A DNA stretch of 64,000 bases, taken from contig CM044316.1 of assembly GCA_024291935.2 (NCBI GenBank), forward strand, positions 5,014,501 to 5,078,500. Reading direction: 5' to 3'. The notes under the pieces were generated by a model, which saw nothing but the letters and a program-made list of their open reading frames with translations, made no database searches and was not told the origin of the DNA. The stretch is from Okapia johnstoni. Lineage: Eukaryota; Chordata; Mammalia; Artiodactyla; Giraffidae. The translations under genes and the position numbers were made by a program. This document shows positions 54,886 through 64,000 of this stretch, in pieces (within the stretch, counting starts at the first letter, position 1; each line of letters starts with the position of its first letter).

Positions 54886-55800
54886 ATGATACATATGTGG
54901 AATCTACAATATGAAAGACATGAATTTATTTACAAAAGAGAAATAGACTCAGATATAGAAAACAAACTTTTGGTTACCAAAGGGGAAAGGAGGGTATAAA
55001 CTGATAATTTGGGATTAAAAGATACACACTACTATATAGAAAAAAGATAAATAACAAGGACCTACTGTATAACACAGGGAGCTATATTCAATATCTTATA
55101 ATAATTGAAAAGAATCTGAAAAAGGAATATATATGTATAAATTTACATATAACTGAATCACTTTGCTGTATACCTGAAACATTCTGAATCATCTATACTT
55201 CAATTAAAAATCAAAAATAGAATTACCAAATGATCCAGCAATTCCACCTCTTGGTATATGCACAGAAGAATAGAAATCAGGGTCTCAAAAAGATATTTGT
55301 ACACCTATGTTCATAGCAGCATTATTCACAGTAGCTAAAACATGGAAGAAACTCAAGTGTCCATCATCAGAAGAATGGATAAGCAAAATGGGATCCATCC
55401 AGTCAATGGAATATTATTCAGCCTTAAAAAGGAAAGAAATTCTGCAGTATGCTACACTGGATAAACTTTGAGGATATTATACTGAGTGAAATAAGCCAGT
55501 TACGAAGAGAAAAATACTGTTTGATTCTAATTGTATGAGGTACTCAAGACTAAGCAAAATCACAGAGAAAGAAAATATAGTGATGGTTTCCAGGAAGTGG
55601 GGAAGGGGGAATGAAGAGTTAGTGTTTAACAGGTACAGAATATCGGTTTTACAAATGGAATAATTATGGGGATGGATGGTGGTGATGTGCACAACACTAT
55701 GAATGTATTTAACACCATTGAACTGCACACTTAAAAATGGTTAAAATGGCAAAATTTAGCTTATACGTATTTTAACCCAATTTTTAAAAATCAAGGATTA
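54886..55800 (+). repeat. L1 3'-end fragments
   Basis: GGACCTACTGTATAACACAG and GAATCACTTTGCTGTATACC (younger L1 3' end, to about 55210), then a second, older L1 3' region (ATGATCCAGCAATTCCACC ... GAACTGCACACTTAAAAATG). Confidence 0.8.
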
Positions 55801-56529
55801 AAAAAGGAAACATAAAAACCAAGGGCAGTGGTTGCCTTGCGGAGTGGGGAAGGCAGGGAGGTGGGAGCAGGGAAGTGTGGATGAGATGGTATCAATAAAA
55901 ATCTGGTCCTTTAGTGGGCAGTGGCTTTGTAGGGGGTTGTTTTATAATGTACAACATATATTTTTGTGGTAGAGGTAGCTGGTTATCCCTCCCCCAGCAC
56001 TTTCTTCCCTCCTTTAGTACAACAATAGAAGCATCATTTGTGGACATAGCTAGCTAACCAAAGGCTACATTTACCACCCCCCCTTGTAGCTCGTGGTCAT
56101 GTGACCATTTCTGGCCAATGAGGTATGAGCAGAAGCCACATGGACAAAACTAGGTCATATCCTTAAAAAGAAGGCTAGACAGGTCCAGTGCTGGACAGTG
56201 TTAGCTGTCTTTTCTCTGTCTTTAATGGCCTTTTCCTCAATCCCAGGATGGCTGTCAGAGCTCCAAAACTCCATTTGTGTATATCTCTTTTTCTCAGGCA
56301 GTTAAAATTTTCTGGAAATCTCCTTTTGCACACCATTGGCCAGAACTGGGTCACAAGCCTACACCTAAGCTGACAAGGGAGATGGATCAGCAGGGTTGGT
56401 GTAGACCAATCAGACCTTTAGTACTGGTTCCTACCTCCCACCAGGCCACCCAGCCCATGAAGCAAATGGTGGCTTCCAGGTAAACAGCCCCCAGAACCAG
56501 CCACATTCATTGTCCTTGCTCCACTCTGG

Positions 56530-57290
56530 GATGGCCTCTGTATTAGTTATCTAACACTATGTAACAATTGCCTTCAAATGCATCAACTTAGAACAACAAA
56601 TATTTGGACTTCCCTTATGGTCGAGTGGCTAAGACTCTGAGTTCCCAATGCAGAGAGTCCGGGTTTGATCCCTGGTCAGGGAACAAGATTCCACATGCTG
56701 CAATTAAGAGTTCATATGCTGTAACTAAAGATGCCACAAGTCACAAATAAAAAAGATCCAGCACGCTGCAGCTAAGACCTGGCACAGCAAAATAAATAAA
56801 TATAAATACTTAAAAAAAAAGAGCAACGAATATTTATCATCTCACTGTTTCTCTGGGTCAGGGATACGCCTCTTCCTCAAAGTCTCACACAGGCCACAAT
56901 CAAGATGTTGGCCACACCTGTGGTTTCATGTGAAAGCTCAACTGTGGGAGGAGCTACTTCCCAATTCACTCATGTGGTGGTTGGCAGGTTGATGGCTCCT
57001 TGCTGGCCACTAGCTGGGGCCTCCCCTCAGTTCTATGCCAGGGGCCTCTGCATGGGACAGCTCACAGCACAGCAGCTGGCTTTATCAGAGAGAGACATAG
57101 ACGTTCCAGTCCTTTGTAACCTAATCTCAGATGTGACATCCCATTACTTCTTTTATAATCTATTAGTTAGGAGGTGGTCACCATGTCCAGCCCACATCAA
57201 GGGGAGAAGATGACACAAGGGCTTGAAGACCAGGCAGAGATCACTGGGGACCATCTTGGGGGTTCCCTAACTATGACCACACTCCCTTTG
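56530..57290 (+). repeat. Ancient interspersed repeat split by a CHR SINE
   Basis: Starts GTATTAGTTATCTAACACTA. After the SINE it continues CTGGGTCAGGGATACGCC ... CATGTCCAGCCCACATCAAG. Family not assigned. Confidence 0.55.
56605..56822 (+). repeat. CHR-type SINE, full length
   Basis: GGACTTCCCTTATGGTCGAG head, GGTTTGATCCCTGGTCAGGG and a TAAATAAATATAAATA tail. Confidence 0.88.
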
Positions 57291-57547
57291 GTTTTAAATT
57301 CCCACCCTAATCCTGAGGCTTACAGGAATTCGGGCGTTTTGGTCTGCTTTTTTCTGCTGGAAAAAAATGCATTGGAACTGAACGACTAATAGATAATCCA
57401 ACATCAGAAATAAGATGGAAGATAATCCTGCTACAAGTTTACAAGGGCTCCACTGATGATTTTCATAAAAACAGAAATGGGGTTTCTGTGTCAAAAATCA
57501 AAAGCAAAGCATTTGAGGACCCTGGCTTACCCAACATGAAACTACTC

Positions 57548-57756
57548 TTGTTGAACTGCTAAGTCATGTCCAGCTCTTGGTGATCCCATGGACTGGAGCC
57601 TGCCAGGCTCCTCTGTCCATGGGACTTTCCAGGCAAGAATACTGGAGTAGGTTGCCATTTCCTTCTTCAGGGGATCTTCCCAACCTAAGGATCAAACCTG
57701 TGTCTCCTGCTTGGCAAGCGGATTCTTTACCACTGAGCCATTTGGGAAGTCCCTAC
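57548..57756 (-). repeat. Bov-tA SINE (antisense)
   Basis: TGAACTGCTAAGTCATGTCC through TGAGCCATTTGGGAAGTCC. Confidence 0.9.
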
Positions 57757-57779
57757 ACGAAACTATATACAAAACCCAA

Positions 57780-58430
57780 TTCTGGGCGTATTAAACATTT
57801 AAATGTGAAAAGCAAATGATAAAAGATTTTAGTAGTCAGTGTAAGAGAATAGCTTTATGACGTTGGCTCCAGGAAAACTTTTTAAAGGAGACACAACAAG
57901 CATGAAAGGAAAATACAGGAAAAGATGATCAACTCAACTTCATTAAAATGAAGTATTTCAGTTCATCAAAGACACTGTGAAGAGAATGAAATGACAAGCC
58001 AAATATTGGGAGCATATGTGTGCACCACACCTGACCAAAAAAAAGAACAGTATCAGGACTTCTCTAGTGGTCCAGTGGTTAAGAATCCACCTTCCAATGC
58101 AGACAACTTGGGTCTCACCCCTGGCTGGGAAGTTAAGATCCCATATGATGTGGGGCAACTAAGTCTGAGTGCTGCAACTAGAGAAAGCCAGCGTCCCACA
58201 ACAAACAGCCCTCGTGCCACAACAAAGACCCAGTGCAGCCAAAAAGAAAAGAATAGTATCTGTAAAGAACCCTGAATTAATAAGGGACAGATCACACCCT
58301 ATAGAAAATACGCTAAAGCATGTATAGGAATTTCCTGAATGGAAAACTTGATGGCTGATAAACATATGGAAAGGCACACACTTCTGGTAATCAGAGAATG
58401 AAAATGAGAGCCACAGTGGAATTGTATTAC
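57780..58430 (+). repeat. L1 ORF2/3' fragment split by a CHR SINE
   Basis: TGGCTCCAGGAAAACTTTTTA and TTCATTAAAATGAAGTATTTC before, and AACATATGGAAAGGCACACA after, the SINE at 58056-58255. Confidence 0.75.
58056..58255 (+). repeat. CHR-type SINE
   Basis: GGACTTCTCTAGTGGTCCAG through GACCCAGTGCAGCCAAAAAG. Confidence 0.87.
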
Positions 58431-58437
58431 CAGGGCT

Positions 58438-58740
58438 GATATGGCCATGCGGAACCGCCTTTTCATCTCGCTTCTTCTACCTCAGGGTCCAAGATGTCTG
58501 CTCCAGCTGGCGGAAAAGGGGGAAGGCCTGAGGAGGTCAAATCTCATCCCTTCAGGCAAGACCAAGAGGCTGTGACCATCGCTTCCATTAGGAGTCCTCC
58601 GACCAGAACCTCCTTATGGCGTATACCTAGTTGCAAAGGATGCTGGGAAATGTGCTCTTTGCGGCCATTTTCTCAAGCATAATTATAGTTCTACAGGAGA
58701 AAAGAAAGTTATTGGGGCAAAACTGGAAGTTTCTACAAGC
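58438..58740 (+). other. Unidentified retrocopy-like segment
   Basis: GC-rich start (GGCCATGCGGAACCGCC) with an ATG-led frame, a stop, then open text again. It is unlike the L1 on both sides. A dead processed copy of some transcript is possible; I do not recognise the parent. Confidence 0.3.
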
Positions 58741-59130
58741 ACAGGGAACTATATTCAATATCCTATGATAAACCGTAAGAGTTTCCCTGGTGGCTCAGAT
58801 GGTAAAGCATCTGCCGCACTGTGGGGGACCAGGGTTCAGTCCTTGGGTATGGGAAGTTCCCCTGGAGTAGGAAATAGCAACCTACTCAGTATTCTTGCCT
58901 GGGAAATCTCATGCCCAGATAAGCCTGGCAGGCTACAGTACATGGGGTCACATGGGGTCACATGGGGTCACATGGACACGACTGTGAAATTACACGCACA
59001 TAACATGATAAACCATCGTGAAAAGAATATTTTTAAAAAAGAATATACATACATATGTATAACTGAATCACTTTGCTGTACAGCAGAAATTAACACTTTG
59101 TCAACCAACAATAAAAAATATATATTGAGT
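58741..59130 (+). repeat. L1 3' end split by a Bov-tA SINE
   Basis: ACTATATTCAATATCCTATG before and GAATCACTTTGCTGTACAGC after the SINE. ATGATAAACC at 58765-58774 and 59005-59014 is the target-site duplication. Confidence 0.85.
58775..59004 (+). repeat. Bov-tA SINE with internal 10-bp triplication
   Basis: TTTCCCTGGTGGCTCAGATG head. The CATGGGGTCA decamer is repeated three times near 58940-58970. Confidence 0.9.
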
Positions 59131-59190
59131 TAAAAAAGAAAACCTAGAAGTTTCTCCCAGGTGACCCAGCTCCCAAACTCATTCACTCAG

Positions 59191-59342
59191 GAGTCAACAA
59201 ACTTTTTCTGTAAAGAGCCAAATAGTACATATCTTAGGCCATACAGTTTCTGACATCACTCTTCACCTCTGCCACTAAGGCATGAAAGCAGTCACACGTG
59301 AATGACGACGGGGTTCAGTGACAATAGAACTTTGCTCGGAAA
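59191..59342 (+). repeat. MER5A DNA-transposon fragment, left part
   Basis: CAACAAACTTTTTCTGTAAAG, ATCTTAGGCCATACAGTTTC and TAGAACTTTGCTCGG follow the MER5A (hAT-Charlie) consensus order. Confidence 0.78.
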
Positions 59343-59822
59343 AACAAGCGCTCTAGTTCTACTGCTCACAATAGTCAACGGTTGGAAACAACCCCAAATG
59401 TCCATCAACAGATGAGTGGATGAACACAATGCAGGCCATCCATACAGTAGAGTATTACTTGGCTTTAAAAGGAAAGAAGCACTGATGCATACTACAATGT
59501 GGATGAGCCTAAAAAGTATGGTGATGAAAGAAATGAGACATAAAAGACTGCTTAGATATGATTCCATTCATATGAAATGTCCAGAGGAGGAGACAGAAAG
59601 CAGATTGCCAGGGGCTGCAGGGAAGGGAAATTGGGCAGTGACTGCTCATGGGTACCGGGTTTCCACTGGGGTGACGAAAATGTTCCAGAACTGGATAGAG
59701 GTGATGGTTACATAACTTGGTGAATGTACCAAATGTCATTAAATTGTACACTTTAATTGGTTAATTTGATATTATGTGAATTTCACCAAAATGAACAATA
59801 ATAAATAAATTTTAAAAAAGAA
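59343..59822 (+). repeat. L1 3'-region fragment (old)
   Basis: TCTAGTTCTACTGCTCACAATAG-type start and GTACACTTTAATTGGTTAAT end; L1M-like. Confidence 0.7.
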
Positions 59823-59828
59823 ATGGGG

Positions 59829-60135
59829 GGCTTCCCTTCTGGCTCAGTGGTAAAGAATCTGCCTGTCAATGCAAGAGACACAGGTTGGGTCCCTCATTTC
59901 GGAAGATCCCACATGCTGCAGAGTAACTAAGCTCGTGAGCCACAACTACTGAGCCTGTGTGCTGCAACTACTGAAGCCCTCGGGCCCTGGAGCCTGTGCT
60001 CTGCAACAAGAGAGGCCACCACAATGAGAAGCCCGCACACCGCAGCTAGAGAGGAGCTCCCGCTCACGGCAACTAGAAAAAAAGCCCTCGAAGCAGGGAA
60101 GACTCAGCACAGCCAAAAAATAAAATAAGTAATTT
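59829..60135 (+). repeat. CHR-type SINE, long copy
   Basis: GGCTTCCCTTCTGGCTCAG through CTCAGCACAGCCAAAAAATA with TGCAACTACTGAAGCC body. Confidence 0.85.
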
Positions 60136-60173
60136 TTAAAAAAAGAAATGGGGAGGAAAAAAAGGAAATGTGC

Positions 60174-60355
60174 ACTTCCCTGGTGGTCCAGTGGTTGAGA
60201 ATCCACCTTCCAATGTAGGGGACAGTCATTTGATCCCTGGTTAGGGAACTAAAATCCCACATGCCATGGGGCAACGAAGCCTGTGTCTGCAAAAAGGATC
60301 CTGCATGCTGCAACTGGGACTTGATAAATAAATAAATGCTTAAAAATTTTTTTTA
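60174..60355 (+). repeat. CHR-type SINE
   Basis: ACTTCCCTGGTGGTCCAGTG through GGGACTTGATAAATAAATAA. Confidence 0.87.
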
Positions 60356-60378
60356 AATGTAGTCATTATGGAACATTG

Positions 60379-60516
60379 GATGCTGCTGCTGCTGCAAAGT
60401 TGCTTCAGTCGTGTCCAACTCTGTGCGACCCCATAGACGGCAGCCCATCAGGCTCCACCATCCCTGGGATTCTCCAGGCAAGAGTACTGGAGTGGGGTGC
60501 CATTGCCTTCTCCAAA
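60379..60516 (-). repeat. Bov-A SINE monomer (antisense)
   Basis: TGCTGCTGCTGCTGCAAAG through GGTGCCATTGCCTTCTCCA. Confidence 0.88.
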
Positions 60517-60736
60517 CATTGGATGAGAGTTCCTCAAAAAATTAAACAGAATTACCATATGATCCAACAACACATTTCTAGGTGTATACCAAAAAGAACT
60601 GAAAATAAATATGGAACAAATACTTGTACATCTATGTTCATAACAGCTTTATTCAGAATAGCCAGAAGGTGGAAGAAATCCAAGTGTCTGAATAGGTAAA
60701 CAAAATGTGTTCTGTACATACAGGCAGTGGAATTGA

Positions 60737-61285
60737 TGCAGGAGAGAGATGAGTTCCATGCTGAGCAGCTGAAGTCTGTCTCCTGTGGACAGATACTCCA
60801 AGATAAACACAATGGCAGGGACAGAGAGGAGCTGTGTCCTGTCCAGATAAAAGATAAAGAGAACTTAGTTCTCGTTCTCGAGGTTGAGGAGACCTTTCCA
60901 ACTACATACCTACAGAGAGGCTCCTCGGGGGCCAAAAAGGGAAGCAACGCCGGCCCATCATAGGTGGTGTCAACCTTCCCATAGCCCTCTGCGCTGGAAT
61001 CCATCTTGTCTAAGAGATGTGCAGGCACACAGAGGAGGGCCCTGAGTTATACTAAATACAAGCTCAGAGCCAGGGAAAGCAAAGTGATTGGCCAGAGGAA
61101 ACCGGGAAGAAACGGCCCCATATAACTGATTTAAACTACCACAAAGGAGAGATTTCTCTCTCTGAGTCTATTCACACGTACTCTTATTTTCCTCCTAATA
61201 TACACTTCACTTGCTTCACCACTTTCTGTCTCTTTAAAAATTCATTTCCACAAAGCAGAAAAGCCCGGGCCTTGTTACTGGCCAC
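60737..61285 (+). mobile_element. Possible solo LTR of an endogenous retrovirus
   Basis: Non-L1 block with GATAAACACAATGGCAGGG, CCATCTTGTCTAAGAGATG and a CT-rich 3' part. Resembles ruminant ERV LTR text. No retroviral genes are present. Family and exact ends are uncertain. Confidence 0.4.
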
Positions 61286-61400
61286 TGGCCCTCATAGTCT
61301 CGTGGTTAGGATTCAGTGCTCCCACTGCTGCAGCCTGGCTTCAGTCTCTGGTGGGTGAAGTGAGATCCTGCTTCAAGCCGCTGCCCGCCAAGGCCACCCA
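61286..61400 (+). repeat. tRNA-Glu-like SINE head
   Basis: CCTCATAGTCTCGTGGTTAGG and GCTCCCACTGCTGCAGCCTGG resemble tRNA-Glu with changes in the anticodon and T-loop, followed by GAGATCCTGCTTCAAGCCGC. A CHR-like element or decayed tRNA copy. Confidence 0.55.
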
Positions 61401-61440
61401 GATCAGAATATTGTTCAGCCTTAAAAAGGAGGGCAATTTT

Positions 61441-61650
61441 CAGACTTCCCCAGCAGTCCAGTGGTTAAGACTCCACACTCCAAATAATGGGGTCCCAGGT
61501 TCAATCCCTGGTCAGGGAACTAGATCCCACATGCAGCAACTAAGAAGAGAAAGAAGAAAAAAAAATCCCACATGCCTCAGTGAAGACTGAAGATCCCATG
61601 TGCTGCAACTAACACCTGGAGCAGCTAAATAAGTCAATACATTTTTTTAA
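61441..61650 (+). repeat. CHR-type SINE inserted in L1
   Basis: GACTTCCCCAGCAGTCCAGTG through AGCAGCTAAATAAGTCAATAC. Confidence 0.87.
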
Positions 61651-62004
61651 AGGAAAGCAATTCTGGTTCTTGCTACAACATAGATGAACCTGGAAGATAC
61701 TATGCTGAGTGAAAGAAGCTACATACAAAATGACAATTACGGCATAATTCCACTTATATGAAGTCGGTAGAGTCATCAGATTCATAGAGGCAGAAAACAG
61801 GATGGTGGGTGCCAGGGGCTGGGAGGCGGAGAAAGGCGAGTTAGTCTCTACTGGGGACAGAACTTCAGTTTCAGAGGGTGAAAATGTTTGGCAATGGCTA
61901 TTGGTGATAGTGGCACAACAATGTGAATACTGTAAATGCTATGAGATTGTGCACTTTAATATGAATAACTTTTCTGTTACCTGAGTTTCACCTCAATAAA
62001 AAAT

Positions 62005-62380
62005 TTATTTTTATTTTTTAATATTTATTTATTTTTGGCTGTGCATGCGTGCTCAGTCATGTCCGATTCTTTGTGACCCCATGGACTGTACCCCACCAGG
62101 CTCCTTTGTCCATGGGGATTTTCCAGTCAAGAATACTGGATTGGGTTGCTATTTCCTCCTCCAGGGAAATCTTCCCAACCCAGGGATCAAACCCATATCT
62201 CTTGTGTCTCCTGCATTGGCAGGCAGATTCTTTACCTCTGGCGCCACTTGCTGTGGCTCAAAGGTTCAGTAGCATCCCCAGGGCATGGGGGATCTTAGTT
62301 CCCTTACCAGGGATCGAACCTGAGTCCCCTGTACTGCAAGGCAGATTCTTAATCACTGGACACCCAGGGAAGTCCCAACT
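62005..62380 (-). repeat. CHR-type SINE (antisense) split by a Bov-tA
   Basis: TTATTTATTTTTGGCTGTG on the left and CACCCAGGGAAGTCCC on the right, interrupted at 62044-62249. Confidence 0.82.
62044..62249 (-). repeat. Bov-tA SINE nested in a CHR SINE
   Basis: GTGCTCAGTCATGTCCGATT through CTCTGGCGCCACTT. GCTGTG flanks both ends (62038-62043, 62250-62255). Confidence 0.88.
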
Positions 62381-62407
62381 GAAAAACAAGAACAACAATG
62401 ATGAAAC

Positions 62408-62456
62408 ATGGCTGGCCAGATGTGGCCCTCAGGCCATAGTTTGCCAACCTCTGACT
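62408..62456 (+). repeat. MER5A fragment, right part
   Basis: GGCTGGCCAGATGTGGCCCT and AGTTTGCCAACCTCTGAC match the MER5A end that is missing from the left part at 59342. Confidence 0.7.
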
Positions 62457-62467
62457 TAATCCATTTT

Positions 62468-62652
62468 TTAAAAAAAATTTATTTTTTATTTATTTGGCTT
62501 AGTTGGGTCTTAGTTGAGGCGTGTGGGATCTTTAGCTGTGGCATTTGAACTCTCAGTGGCAGCGTGTGGGATCTAGTTCCCTGACCAGGGATGAGAACAC
62601 AGGCCCCCTGGATTGGGACCTCAGAGGCTTAGCTACTGGACCACCAGGATGG
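62468..62652 (-). repeat. CHR-type SINE (antisense)
   Basis: TTATTTATTTGGCTTAGTTGG through GCTACTGGACCACCAGGA. Confidence 0.86.
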
Positions 62653-63377
62653 TACATGACTTAACCCATTTTCCTTCAACTTCCCCTCCTGGTTCTCACT
62701 TCTCCCAACCTTAGGCTAAACTCTATCACCACCCTTCCTTATACTCACCCCACCCTCCACTCTCACCTGAACCCTCTGCTCCCCCTTAAACTACGTAATC
62801 CCACCCTCTCCCCATTTACCCACACCTCTTCGTCATGACACCTGCCAACACCGCAGGCTCTCTCAGAGGAAGTCAACAAAATGCACACTCAGTTCCTGGA
62901 GGGTGTAACATGACTATGTGATTCCCGATCAACGTAAGATTACATTTCATTCTGTAATTTGTTATACTGCATTATAATTATTCAGTTTCTAATCCTGCAA
63001 TTACACAGAATGGTTTCTATGATTATGCGGTCTGCAATTACACAGTCATTCTTCCCTCCATCACAACGTACAGTCATTAAATGAGAGAGAGTGCTGGGTT
63101 GACATCAGCACCCGCCCCCACCCAACTCCATTCCGGGCAGAGGCTACAGAGCTGCAACCACACTGCGAGAAGTCTCTGCATCAGTGTCTGCGCTCAGGTC
63201 TACAGGCCAGAGGTGCCCTCAGGTGGGAGTGGAGGGTTGGAAGGCAGAAGCAATCTGAGATGTCTTGGTTTTGCTTTCACTTCACACTGCCGGCAGCGGG
63301 GCATGGAAACATCTGATACTTTGGAATTCAAATTCCCTTGTTCAGTGACCAGTTTGGAAGGCATTGAAAAGCAGTTG

Positions 63378-63520
63378 TGGGACTTCCCTGCCAGTCCAGG
63401 GCTTAAGACTCCATGGTTCCATAGCAGGGGCACAGTTTTGATCCCTGGTTGGGGAACTAAGGATCTTGTATGCCACATGGCATGGCCAAAACTCAAAACC
63501 AAAAACAACAATTAAAGAAA
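63378..63520 (+). repeat. CHR-type SINE
   Basis: GGGACTTCCCTGCCAGTCCAG through CACATGGCATGGCCAAAAC. Confidence 0.86.
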
Positions 63521-63717
63521 AGCAGTTCTGATGGAGGCAGATACAAGGTATGTGCCCCAGGTTGGAGGTTTCTAAAATCTCCCAATTGCCCCCTTTCTGT
63601 GAGTGTGGGGAGCCTCAGTTCCCCCTGGTGAGCCAGTTCTGTTGGAATGTTCTAGAAGGCTGTGGTTCTCCCAGTTTCAGAGAGCCAAGGAGAGATCCAA
63701 GTTAGATAACCAGATGC

Positions 63718-63941
63718 CTGTGTGTGTACTCGGTCACCCAGTTTTGTTCGACTCTTTGCGACCCCATGGACTATAGCCCGCCAGGCTCCTCTGTTCATGG
63801 GATTTCCCAAGCAAGAATACTGCAGCGGGTTGCTATTCCCTTCTCCAGTGGATCTTCCCAACCCAGGATCAAACCTGAGTCTCTGGCGTCTCCTGCATTG
63901 GCAGATGGGTTCTTTACTACTGAGCCACCTGGAAAGCCCCA
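63718..63941 (-). repeat. Bov-tA SINE (antisense)
   Basis: TACTCGGTCACCCAGTTTTG through GAGCCACCTGGAAAGCCCC. Confidence 0.9.
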
Positions 63942-63956
63942 TAGACAATTGGACTG

Positions 63957-64000
63957 TTGTTGTTCAGTGGCTAAGTCATGTCTGACTTTTTGCAACCCAT
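63957..64000 (-). repeat. BovB/Bov-A 3' end, cut by the window edge
   Basis: TTGTTGTTCAGTGGCTAAGTC start, continuing past the window. Confidence 0.75.

Larger units (their letters stand above)
60517..62000 (+). repeat. Old L1 fragment interrupted by later insertions
   Basis: L1 text at 60517-60736, 61402-61440 (ATTGTTCAGCCTTAAAAAGG) and 61650-62000 is contiguous in consensus order. An LTR-like/SINE block and a CHR SINE sit between. Confidence 0.75.
48361..64000. other. Intergenic region downstream of UNC13A
   Basis: No host coding gene recognised. By human synteny the next gene would be COLGALT1 in convergent orientation, but none of it is visible. Composition is repeat upon repeat, itemised separately. 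48420-48600 is an antisense MIR-like stretch; 55800-56530 is mostly old AT-rich sequence. Confidence 0.75.

Noticed and set aside
61290..61362. tRNA-Glu gene candidate
   Set aside because: Anticodon-loop and T-arm changes and a SINE-like downstream part indicate a tRNA-derived repeat, not a functional tRNA.

Overview
This window is nuclear DNA from a ruminant, most likely a bovid. Three things show this: vertebrate exon/intron structure with GT-AG introns, many copies of the ruminant SINEs (Bov-tA/Bov-A2 type and the CHR tRNA-Glu type), and two fragments of the BovB (RTE) LINE, one nested in an L1 with a clean target-site duplication.

The left three quarters (about 41 to 48360, + strand) is one gene, UNC13A, encoding the presynaptic priming factor Munc13-1. 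The window enters the gene inside its N-terminal half. It carries the acidic linker, the calmodulin-binding segment, the C1 domain, the calcium-binding C2B domain, the MUN domain, the C-terminal C2C domain, the stop codon (43579-43581) and a long 3' UTR. I placed 35 coding segments by matching reading frame, splice phase and conserved protein text. In rat Munc13-1 numbering the calmodulin anchor W464, C1 H567 and the C2B aspartates D705/D711/D757/D759 all fall where expected, provided one exon of about 157 nt (residues 494-545) is assumed. That exon is not in the window: the intron 10585-13000 should hold it and does not.

Several exons are small and keep the frame: a 6-nt microexon (30066-30071), a 39-nt exon (31605-31643), a 30-nt exon (32776-32805) and a 57-nt cassette exon (37177-37233). 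The first three lie in a row inside the MUN coding region. The fourth sits between MUN and C2C, behind a CRE/GC-box minisatellite and a pyrimidine-rich, CpG-rich stretch. The intron 17126-18386 lies between exons of 116 and 164 nt and corresponds to the human UNC13A intron that carries the TDP-43-repressed cryptic exon. In this species it is filled with TG-rich TGGA-type repeats.

Many introns consist of degenerate minisatellites of different units (TGGA, GGGTTG, TTGAG, AGGTCA, a ~45-bp GTCTGATG unit and a ~50-bp GC-box/CRE unit), with ruminant SINEs and older MIR/L2 repeats between them.

The right quarter (about 48361-64000) is intergenic, and I see no host gene there. It is a layered repeat landscape: L1 fragments, two BovB pieces, many CHR and Bov-tA SINEs, an old MER5A split by about 3 kb of later insertions, an LTR-like segment, and a short antisense processed fragment of GABPB1 inside a CHR-type SINE.
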